From: a virus
Length of the DNA: 64,000 nt
Virus record (IMG/VR): IMGVR_UViG_3300050821_005690
Coordinates: 38,450 to 102,449 of that record
Strand: one strand, 5' to 3'
Part shown: in pieces, positions 50,901 through 62,900 of the stretch
Position numbering within the stretch: the first letter of the stretch is position 1
How the letters are laid out: each line of letters opens with the position of its first letter
Position numbers and translations under genes: made by a program
The notes under the pieces: generated by a model
What the model was told of the DNA's origin: nothing
Database searches by the model: none
The model's input: only the letters and a program-made list of their open reading frames with translations

Positions 50901-53900
50901 CCGAGGCGCCCCGATCGTTGGACCGGACGATCCCGATGTCGAGAGCGGCAATGGCCGCGTCGAGGCGATCAGGCTGGCTTATGGGCAGGAACGAAACGGC
51001 CAGCCGTCGACTGCACAAATCTATCGGAACTGGCTGACGCAGCAGGGCGTCGACGTCTCCCGCTACCGGGAACCCATCCTGGTGCGCAAGCGCATCACGC
51101 CGATGACGCTGGAGCAGCGGCGGGCTTTCACTGTAGCAGCCAATAAGGATACCAAACTTTCGATGTCGATGCCGGAACGGGCGCTGGTCGATGCCCGGAA
51201 CCTTGGCACCGACGCCTTGGCTCTCATTCACAATCCCGACGACCTGGGCGCGGCGATCAACCGGCCGTTCTTCCGCCGGTTCGTCGCTTCGCTGCCGCAG
51301 GCCGAGCAGGGCGGCATGGCGGACGCCAAGGGCAATCTGTCGGCCGAAGGCCTCGCGCGCCTGCGCAACGCTATCCTGGCCAAGGCCTATGGCGATGCGG
51401 GCCTATTGGCGCGGGTGACCGAGTCCACCAACGACGAAGTTAAGTCAATTTCGAATGCGCTGACGGCTGCCGCGCCGCAATGGGCGCGCTTGCGGGCGGC
51501 TGTCGCTGATGGGCGAGTGCGCCCGGACATGGACGCCACGCCGCAATTGATCGAGGCAATAAGCCGGACGGCCGAACTCCGCAGCAAGGGCATCAAGCTT
51601 CACGACTATCTCGCCCAACTGGACGCCTTCGACCGGCCGGAGCCGGAGGTCGAGGACTTCATGCTGGCGTTCTACCATCCGGTGACGCGGCGTGCCGCCT
51701 CCTCGTCGCGCATTGCCGATGAGCTTCGGTTTTTTGCCCAAGAGGCCGCCAAGGTTTCGTCCGAGAAGGGCCTTGATCTGGGGCTAGCGCCAGTTGACCG
51801 CGAGCAACTCAGCAAACTCATGCTCGCTAAGGCAAGGGAGGAATACGAAAATGAGCTACCCGACCGCGATGGCACTCGTGCAGGCGCGCGCGATGAAGAG
51901 GATGGCCGCGAAGTACGCGGACTTAGACCTGGGACGGAGGGCCAATTACCTTCACAAAGAAGCCCTCTTGGCTTTGAAGAAGAGGCAATCCGCGCTCAGC
52001 AACCCACGGCCGACGAACTCCGCGCCCTCCGAAGGCCAGAGAGGCGGCTGAACGCTCGCGATCCGAGCCCGTGGGAGATTCGGAACAGCTACAAGAACAA
52101 AGCGAACACGGCTCTCGCTCACAAGATTTTCCCATTTCTGACCCACATCTCATACGATCGGTTTGCCGCCCATCGCTGGGTCCTCAAGCTTATCGACTTC
52201 AATCCATCGAACGGCGAAGAGGTGGCGAGAGGCCTTGTTAACCATGGCTACATGGCCGAGGGCGCCGCCGCCAAATATCGCAATTCTCCGGCCGATCAGA
52301 GGCGGTACGACGCCGTTTACAAGGCGTTTGCCGACTGGAAGGCGAAGCAAGAGGCAGGGTTGTTCGGCGGAGAAAAGGCGCAGGTCCCGCTGCGGCGCGA
52401 AGATGCGTACTCGGAAAATCAGAAGCTTGTTTATGGCCTGAAGCCTGGGGGAGTCGTCGTTCATGACGCGCTGGAGCTTGCCGTCACGAGACTGCCGGGA
52501 GCGAGCGATAAATATCACGTCGAGGGGTTCAAGACGCCGTTTGCCGCCAGCGGCGCAATTGCAAAGCTAACCGACCTGCAAATGCAGCGGGGGGTAAGGT
52601 CGCCGACCGAGTCCACAGTCCTGAAGGGGCCGAACGCTCCCGCGGTCGAGCCCGGCGCCGAAGGTAAGCCGCAGACCGTCATCCCTGGCGCCGAGCGGAT
52701 CAGCACCGCGGAACTCCTTCGCCGTCGCGCCGCCGAGCCGCTTCGAGCAACCCAGCCGCAGGCAATTCCCGGTGGCCTGTTCGGCAATCTGCTTGGCCAG
52801 ACCGATCTTCTCGACGCCATCCGCAAGGAGCCGCGCGCGCGCAAGGTGTTTGGCCACGAGACCCTGATCGATCAAGCGCTGCGCAAGGTGCCCTTGACGT
52901 CTGGGGAAAATCTGCCCAACTTATTCGGAGAGGTAGAAGATGCTGGACAAAGACCTAGACCTGACCGAGGAAAGGTTCGCCCTGGAGCACAAGCGCTTCC
53001 TGGAGCAGCACAACCCAAGCGTCCTACGCGGGCAAAGCGACCCGGACAGCTATCTCTCTTCGGTGGGGAGGGCGGCGGGGGAGAGGCTCGACCACCTGAT
53101 GTCGCACTACCTCCGGGACAAGGACCTACAGAAGCTATCGGCCCCGAAGAGGGCACTGGCGTTACAAAGCCGCCAGTTCGAGGTGGAGGAAGTGATCAGG
53201 CACGACCTGATCTTCCAACCCCTGCCGGAGGGGCACGACCGCCCGTACGAGTAAAGCCATCGATCCGGCAAGGCCAGCAGGAAGCCGAGCAGAAAATCGC
53301 CGAGCGCTCGCGCTCGAACTATCGCATTACCGATGAGGACGCGATCGGCGAAGGCGGCCCGAAGCAGAAGGTTCGCCAGAACATCGAGGCTATCCGCCTT
53401 CTCAAGCAGATCGAGGACGAGGGCCGTGAGGCGACGCCCGGCGAGAAGGCCATCCTGGTCAAGTACACCGGGTGGGGCCACGTCGCGCAGGATATGTTCG
53501 CGACTACGGGCAATCGCGAAGCCTGGGAGGGCGAGCGCGCTCAGTTACGGGCGCTGCTGACTGACGAAGAACTAGAGGCGGCGCAGGCCTCCACCCCCAA
53601 CGCCCACTTCACCTCGCCCGACGTCATCCGGGGCATGTGGGACGCGATGGACCACCTCGGCTTCGAGGGCGGCAATACCATCGAGCCATCTGTCGGCATT
53701 GGGCATTTCATCGGTCTCATCCCCGACAAGATGGCGCCCAAGACGGCCTGGACGGCGGTCGAGCTTGATCCGATCAGCGCGCGGATCACGAAGGCGCTCT
53801 ATGCCGGGACGGAAGTGAACGCTCACGGATTCGAGGATCTGAAACGACCGGCCAATTATTACGACCTCGCCATCTCGAACGTGCCGTTCGGCAAATATAA

Positions 53901-56900
53901 TTTGCGGGAGAAGCCCTACGGCTCGTTCCCGATTCACAATTTCTTTTTCGTGAAGTCGCTCGACAAGGTGCGGCCGGGCGGCATCGTCGCTTTCATCACC
54001 TCGCGTTATTCCATGGATGCGCCGGAGCACACCGAGTTTCGGCGCTTGTTGGCAAAGACCTCCGATCTGGTCGGCGCCATCCGCCTGCCCGGCGGCAAAG
54101 AGGGCGCGTTTGCTGACAACGCCGGAACACAAGTCACGACCGATCTCCTGTTCCTGCGCAAAAAGATACCCGGTCAGGATTTCGCTAGCGGCCATAAATG
54201 GGACGGGCTGAAGGATATCGAAACCCCGGAAGGCCCCACCAAGATCAACGAGTATTACGTCGCTAATCCGCACATGATGCTCGGCGACATGCGCCTGATC
54301 GGCTCACAGTACGGCCCCAACGAACCCGTGCTGATCGGCGATCCGAACGGGCTGCGCGAGAAGATCGCGGAAGCGGTGGCCAAAAACACCCCGGCTGGCG
54401 CAATGACGCCTCGCACCGAGGCCACGACCGTTGAAAACATTCCCGCGGGCGACATTGATGCGGGCATTAAAGACGGGGCCTTCTTCCTTCAGAACGGCAA
54501 GCTGCATCAGCGGGTCGCCGGACTGGGCGTGCCGAGGGATGTGTTGCCCGCCGATCACGCTCGCATTGAGCGCCTCATCGGCCTTCGCGATCTCTATAAC
54601 GGTCTGCTCGGGGCCCAACTCGGCGGCGAGGGAGATCGGGAAGCCCTGCGCAAGCAATTGCGCGAGGCCTACGATGATTTCGTCAAAGAGCACGGACCGA
54701 TCAATAAGGAAGTCCGCACGGTCACCAAGCGCCTGACCCAGGCAGGCGAGCCCGTCGTTATTACCAGAACGCCGAATCTGCGGACGTTCAAGGAGGACCC
54801 CGACGCGTGGAAGGTGGCATCGCTCGAACACTACGATGCCGAGAAAGACACGGCGAAGCGTTCCGACATTCAAACGCGAGATGTTATCGCTCCCCCGCGC
54901 GAGCGAGAGATCAGAGGGCCTTCTGATGCTCTAGCCGCCTCGCTCAACGACACCGGCGGCATCGACCTCGATCACGTTGCCAACTCGCTCAATGTCGACA
55001 GCCACGATGCTGCCATCTCGGCCCTCGGCAACCTCATCTTCCACGACCCCAACGGACGGCAGTGGAAGACCGCCGACGAATATCTCAGTGGCAACGTCGT
55101 AGAGAAGCTGGAGGAAGCGCGCTCGATCGCGCAAAGCGATCCGTCGTTCCAGCGCAACGTAAAGGCCCTGGAGAAGGTGCAACCGAAGCCGGTCACCGGC
55201 AGCCAGATTTATGCTGGCTTCGGAGCGACATGGATTCCCGGTGAAGTGTACGAGAGCTTCCTGGAGGATCATCTTGGCGCCAGTGATGTTCACGTCCAAC
55301 AGATCCCGATCACCGGCGAGTGGCGCGTCGAGGGCGACACTTTCGCGAGAGATGCGCGCATCAAGTACATCCCGAAGGATCAGAATGGCATTTCGCGTGC
55401 AAACGTCCGTGAGATGGTCTCTGCCGCCCTGAACGGGCGCACCATAACCATCAGGGACAAGATTAAGAATCCTGATGGCAGCACCAGCGAGCGGGTCAAC
55501 ACCGCAGCAACCCAGGACGCCTCTAACAAACTTGAGGCTTTGAAGGAGGCCTTCACCGGCAATCCCCAAGAAGGAATCGACGATTGGTGGTCAAAGGACG
55601 ATGAGCGCCGGCAGCGGATGGAGGGAATCTTCAACCGCACTCACAACAATCTCGCCCCCCGCGAGTTTGACGGCTCACACTTGGAGCTGCCGGGGCTCAA
55701 TCCGATGTTCGCCGAGCGTAAGCATCGCCTCGACGCGATCTGGCGGATTATCCAGCGCGGCAACACCCTGCTCGGGCATGCGGTCGGAAGCGGCAAAACC
55801 GTGACCATGATCGCGGCGGGCATGGAGCAAAAGCGCCTCGGGCTGATCAACAAGCCCGCCTATGTGGTGCCGAACCACATGCTGGAGCAGTTCTCGCGCG
55901 AGTTCCTACAGGCCTACCCGAACGCCAAAATCCTCGTCGCCAGCAAAGAGGAAACGTCTGCGGATCATCGCAAGGCCTTCCTGGCCAAGGTGGCGTCGAA
56001 CGACTGGGACGGCGTTGTCATCACGCACGACGCTTTCGGCCGGATCAACATGGGCCAGGAGTATCGGCGCCAGTTCATTCGCGACCAGATCGGTGAAGCC
56101 ATCCGGGTCATCCAGGCCGAGAAGGCCGAGTCCGGCGCCAAGTCACCCACGGTCAAGCGCCTGGAGGCAGCCAAGAAGCGACTGGAAGAAAAACTGCAAA
56201 AGCTGCTGAACGAAGAGCGCAAGGATGAGGGCACCTCGTTCGAGGAAAGCGGCATCGATCATCTGTTCGTCGATGAGGCGCACCTGTTCAAGAACCTGCA
56301 TTTCTTCACGCGCCTGGGCGGTATCAAGGGTTTGGCCACAAGCGAGGCGCAGCGCTCCGAGGACTTGTTTTTGAAAATCCGATACCTGGAGCAGAAGCGC
56401 CCTGGGCGCTCGGCGGTGTTCGCCTCGGGCACGCCGATCTCGAACACCATGGCCGAAGCCTGGACCATGATGCGCTATCTCCAATTGGACAATCTGCGCG
56501 AGCGCGGCCTTTCGAACTTCGATGACTGGGCCCGGACCTTCGGCCGGATCTCCAAGAAGATGGAGACTTCGCCGGACGGGCGTACGCTGCAGGAAGTCGC
56601 CTCGATGTCCTTCGGCAATGTGCCGGAGTTGGGTGCCCTTTGGAACGAGGTTGCCGACACCAAGACGGCGGACATGCTCAAGCTGCCGCGGCCGGACGTG
56701 GTGCGCGAGAACGGCGAGAAGGGGGTCACGACCGTCGAGGCCGAGCCCTCCCGCCAGGAAGAGGCGGCCATTCAAGCCCTGGTCGCCGAGGCCGAGCATA
56801 TGAGGGCGCACCCGAAGCGGCCGGAGCCGGGCGACCGCATCATGCTCAACATCGTCACGGACGGCCGCAAGGTGGCGACCGATGGACGCCTGCTTGGCGA

Positions 56901-59900
56901 TATGGATTTCAACCCGCGCGGCAAGGTGGCGCTCGCGGTCAACAACATTCACAAAATCTGGGAGGAAGGTAATCAGGACCCCGACGCTCCAAACAAGGGG
57001 CAGATGGTTTTCCTCGATCTCGGCGTGCCGAAGAAAGGCGGCGGCGCCGATCGATTTGACCTTTATCGCGATCTCAAGCAGCGCCTAGTCGAGAAAGGCA
57101 TTCCGGCAAAGGACATTGCGTTTATCCACGACGCGGACAGCGACGACAAAAAGGCCAAGCTGTTCGGGGCTGTGCGCAGCGGCAAGGTCAGAGTCTTGGT
57201 TGGCTCGACCGGCAAGATGGGTATGGGCACCAATGTCCAGGACCGCCTCATCGCTAAGCACGACATCGATGCGCCGTGGAAGCCTGCCGAGGTGGAGCAG
57301 CGCGACGGCCGCATCGAGCGCCAAGGCAATTTGAACGCGAACGTGCGGATCTACCGCTACGTGACCAAGCGCTCGTTCGACGCCTTCATGTGGCAGACCC
57401 TTGAGCGCAAGGCGAACATGCTCAACCAGTTCTTGAGCGGCGCCAAGGGCTCGCGAACCATGGAGGACGTGGGCGAGGTATTGCCGGAGGCGGCCGAGTT
57501 GAAGGCAGCCGCGAGCGGCGACCCGCGCATCATGGAGCATGCCGAGCTTGATCGGCGGGTGCGGCAACTGTCCTCGCAGCGGCGCTCGTTCGAGCAAACG
57601 CAGCAGCGCGCGACTTACGAGATCGGCGTGGGCAAAAGCCAACTCAAGCAGTATCAGGACCATTTGCCCGGCGCGCGCCTGGACGCCGACATGGTCAACG
57701 ACCTGTCCGGCAAGAACTTCCAGGTCGACCTCGGTGACCTGGGGCCATTCACCGAGCGCAAGGCCGCGGGCGATGCCATTCTAGATGCCCTGCGTAAGCT
57801 CGACTCGCGAAGTTACTACCGACCTGTCGTGCTCAACATGGGCCGCATGTCCGGGTTCGACATGCAGATGCAGGTGCAAACTCACTACGACCACAGCAGC
57901 GGCACGGTGCTCGTAGCCAACCCTTCACTGAAAGGCCCGTCCGGCGCCGGCTACATCGCCAGCGACTTTTATATCAATGAGCACACGGAAGGTCTCGCAG
58001 TAATCCGCCGCCTCGAAGGTGCGCTTGGCCGGGTCAAAGACGAGCCGTCGCGCATAGAAGGGCTCATCAAAAACCAGCAAAATGAAATCGAGCGGCTTCA
58101 GAAGACGTTGGGCGAGACGTGGCCGCGCGAGCAGGAGTACCGCGAGGCCTTGGCGAAGCTCGACGCTCTGACGAAGGCACTCAAGGCACCGAAGCATCCT
58201 GACGTCGCCGAGATGGAGCACGAGAACGCTTACGCCAAGCTCCAGGCCGAGGCGCTCGAAGCGCAGCACGAGTCGCCGATCTTTGACGAAGACAAGGAGT
58301 GGCTGTCTAAGCCCAAGCTGATCAAGGAGAAGGCGGAGAAGGTCGCTGAGACCGTCCGTGATATCCCGCGCCCGCGCGATGTGGTTGGCGTCAGCGACAT
58401 CACCAAGGTCGGGCCGCCGCACGACATGCAAAAGCATGCGGTGTTCGGCCTGCCGCTCAATCCCTTGAGCGCCCTGGAGCAACTCAAGGGGCATTCGTTC
58501 AACGTCAGTTATGCGACCAGGGCGAAGCTCGGGCGGCAGTTGGACGACGCCATCCGTCTTGTCGGCAAGGACAAGATGCTCCTACTCGACAACGGTGCCT
58601 TCTCATTGCACCGCCAGGGAAAAAGCACCCTCGAACCGGGCTACATGGAGGATTACGAGAAGTGGGCGGGCGGCATCATGGACCGCTCGCCGCAGGCTAT
58701 TGCTGTTGTGCCCGATGTGATCGGCGGGACCGAGCACCAGAATGCGCAGCTTGTCCGCGACTGGCTCGGCGGCAAGATCGACCCGGACCGCTCAATGGCG
58801 ATCTGGCACCTGCACGAGAGCATGGATTACCTGAAATACCTCGCTCAAAGCTTCAATCACATCGGGTTTGGAAGCTCCGGTCAGTTCTGGAAGGTAGGCA
58901 CACCCGAGTGGCACGCCCGCATCCAGGAAGCGCTCGACACGATCCAGAAGATGGAGGACGACGGCGAGATCACCCGTCCGCGCATTCACATGATGCGGGC
59001 CCAGTCGCAAGCGCACCTCTATCCGTTCGATAGCTCGGACTCGACCAACGTCGCGGTCAATCACAATCGCTTCCGCGAACTCTACCCCGGGCCGGACCAC
59101 GTCGGCCGCATGGCCGAGCGCATCAACGAGCGCATCCAGGGGAGCGCCACAGGCAAGGAAACTCCGCACCAAGAAGCCCGGCCGCTTGGCGAGACGCCGG
59201 AGCGCCCGGACTCTGATCTGTACGCCTTGGCACAGTGGTTCAACCACAATTACGAAGTGGTGAAGCGGCAGGGCGACCTGTTCGACCACATCAAAGAGAA
59301 CCGTCCGGCATGGGGGAAGGGCGCGCAAGAGCGCATCCCTACCGACTGGGAGACGGCGCAGCGGCGAGTGATCGGCCTACTTGATGAGAACGCTATCGAT
59401 CTCGGCCCCACTACTCGCGCCTATGTCAGCGAGAAGTGGAGTGCCAACGAGCGCAAGATTGCCGACGCCGTCCAGGCGATCGGCGACCGCATGGCGCCGC
59501 AATCCTCGATCTATGGCGCCAAGGCCTTGCACATGCACGGTTCGCCGATCTGGGGTGTGTTCGTCAACTCGAAGGCCTTCCCGCAGACCATCGCGTGGTC
59601 GCTGGAGCGCGCGGGCAAGCTCGGCGATGCAGTCGAGAGGGCGGGCCCGCTGGCGCGCGTCGCCACGACCGTCCGTCACGAGATTATCCACCACCTCAAG
59701 AACTCGGGGCTTATCCGCCCCGACGAATGGAAGGCCCTTGAGCAGGCTGCGAAGGAGGGCGATTGGCTCAAGAAGTACGACATCGAGGACCGCTACTCTC
59801 ATCTCAATGAAGCCGGCAAGCTGGAGGAAGCAATTGCCGATCATTTCGGGCAATGGGGGCAAGAGCGCGAAATCCTCAAGCAGATTAAGGACCCGATACA

Positions 59901-62900
59901 GCGACTGGTTCGGCAAGCGTACATGCGCATGGACCTGTTCTTCCGGCAGGTGGCGGCGGCGGCGCGCAAGTTCCTCGGCAAGGATGCGACCGCCAGCGAC
60001 GTGTTCTCGCGCATCGAGAGTGGCGAAGTCGGCAAGCGCACCTCAGAGCAGATCGAAGCGCAGAAGCGCTATATGGCGGAACACCCCGACGAGTTCGATG
60101 AGGGTGCTAAAGCCCAGACCCCTGGCGGCGAGGCGCGCGAGCGTCGTCAAGCGGCCCGCGCCGCCGGCGTGACGCCGCCGAGAGAAGGCGCCTTCGATCG
60201 CATCCTTCGCAATGAGACCGCCGACAAGCTTCGCGAGGCCACTGCCAAGCTCGCCGGGCAATTCGGCGTCGATAAGTTCGTTCGCGATGCGCAGGTGCGA
60301 TGGACGCCGATGGCCGCGCGCGATGCGACGGTCGAGTTCCGCTACGACATCAAGCAGTACATGAACGCGCGGCGGCAAGCCCGTGAGGACTGGAATCGCT
60401 TTGACAAGCGCCTCGAAAAGGAATTTTCGGACGAGCAGCGCAAGCGGATGTACGACGCCGCCGATGAGGAAAGCGTGGCTCTGCAACAGGGCCGCCCGAC
60501 AAATGGCATTGGCCTTTCTCGTCTGACGGGAAATGAGCGCGATGCTGTCAAAGCCCTACAAGATCGTTCCCAGCTTAATTGGGAAACAGCCAGACTGCTC
60601 AAGATCGTCAGGGGTGACGGCCTGCCGAGCTACGTCCCGCGCATGCTGGTGCGCGCAGTCGAAGGCATTTGGGGAAGGAAGTTCGAGAAGGGTGTCGGCC
60701 CCGGGGCCGAGGTGGTGCGCGACATCCGCACGCTGGCGCTCGCCAACGCCAAGCTCGAAGAGGCGATTGCGGGCAAGCAACTCGTCAATACGATCAAGGA
60801 GATCGGCGACCGCGCTGGCAATCCGCTGGTTAACGTCGGCGGCGCCCCGGTGCATCGGCCGGGCCCGGAGGCCATGGTCGGGCACGCGCTCGATCAGGCC
60901 TTCGGCCACGACTTCACGACCACGACGCCAAACCTGAAGCATCGCAAGTATCTCACCCGCGAAGAGACTGAGGCGGCGGCGAACCGCCTCGCGCCGCGTA
61001 CGGAAACGCCCGAGTGGACGTTCCTCAACCATCCGTCCCTGCAGGAATTGCGTCTAATGACGGTGGACCCGGAGGGCGACACCTATCGGAGCAACGTGAA
61101 GCGCGTGAGCGGCATGACCGTACCGAAGCGCATGACCGCACTGAAAGATCAGTACGGGGACGTTCACTGGGAAAAGGCGCCGATTTACTTCCGCAGAGAG
61201 CTAGAGGGGCCGCTGAAGGCGGCGATGCAAGCCGGCGGCGGGTTTGAACGTGCGTTGATGCAGCTAAAGGGCAAGATCATGAGCTACATCATGTTCTCGC
61301 CCCTGATCCACAATCAGATCGAGTGGGGCCGTGCGCTCCCGGCGGCGCCCGGGAAAGTGCTGACGTTCCAGGTTTACTTGGAAGGCAATCGCATCGCCAA
61401 CGATCCGGCGCAGATGCGCTTGGCCATCTCCGGTGGCGTCGTTCCGATCGGCGGTCACGGCTTCATGCAGGACGTGTCCTCGATTGCGGAAGCCCCGACC
61501 ATGCGGGCGGGCAAGTCGATCGAGGCAAAGACGCTCGGTTACGGCGCAGCCGCCATTGGCCATCTGACCAGACTCTACGACCCGGCCACGGGCATGAACG
61601 AGGTGCGCAAGGCGACCGACTGGTTCGGCAATATGTGGAACAACGTCTTCCTCTGGGATCGGGTTCGCGATCTGCAGATGGGGCTTTGGAGCTACATCAA
61701 AGACGACATGATCGCGAAGGGCTATCACGCCATTGCGGCGAACGTGGCCGCTGCGCATTTTGCCAACCGATACGCCGGTGCGCTCCCGCTGGAAGCCATG
61801 TCGGGGTTTGCGCGCGGGGTCGCCAACGTGGCGTTGTTCTCGCGCTCCTTCACGCTCGGCAACGTGGGGGCGATCAAGGATGCGGTGGTTGGTCTGCCGC
61901 GCGATGCCCAGGCTTTGATTCAGCACCAGCTTGGGTGGGAGGAACTGGCGAAGACGCAGAGCTATGTGAAGCGCAAGTCGCGCGTGATGCTGGCGATGGA
62001 TGCGGGGCTTTATTTCGCCACCCTCTCGCTCATGCAGAGTGCGTTCCATGTTGCCGGTCCCGGCCACACCATGATGACGCTCGCTGGCACAATTGCTGGT
62101 GGCGCGCTCGGCGGTCGTGCTGGTCCGTACGGCCGCCTTGCGGCGGCGGCGGCATTGGGCGCGGGCGGCTTCGGCCTTGCCAGCGTGCTCGGTGCTGGTC
62201 CTGGCACGCGCAAGCTTGAGGATGAGCTTCAAGGCTACTGGGATCGCCTCGGTGATCTGGCGGCCAAGGTCTATGAACACCCGGTGCAGGCGGTTGCGAA
62301 TCCCTTCTTCCAGTACAAGGCCCTGATGGGCCTGTCGGCGACCTCGGAGAACGAGCCCGGCAAGGAGTGGCGCATCCTTTGGGGATACGACAAGGACGGC
62401 AGAGCCCAATACATACGCCTGCCTGTGGGCAAGGTGACCGAAGAGCTTATGAGTTGGGGCATCGAGCCGCTTGATTTGCTCCACCGCAAGCTGAGCACGT
62501 TCCTGAAGCCAATTACGCAAATCTGGGATAATAACGCCGGGTTCAATCAGAAGGTCTACGATAAGAACGCGGAGGGCGCGGTTGAAAATGCGGAGGTCCT
62601 CGCCAAGATCGCGGGGCTCATAATCTCAGAGCAAATGCCGTGGGACGTTCTGAAGACCGGCGCGGAGGCGGTGGGTAGTGGCCCGACAGCCGACACCGCG
62701 CGCGGGAAGCTTGTCGGGCAGGCGACCGGGTTTACCTTCAGTCAGGGGCACCCCGAGGGCCCGGAGGCTGGTGTTCTGGCGCATGCGCGCGAGCGATACG
62801 AGTACCGCAAGCAGCAAGCGTTGCCCGAAATTCGCAAGCTGATCCGTGACGGTAAGGTGGACGATGCGTACAAGCTCATGGACAACATCCACATCCCGCC

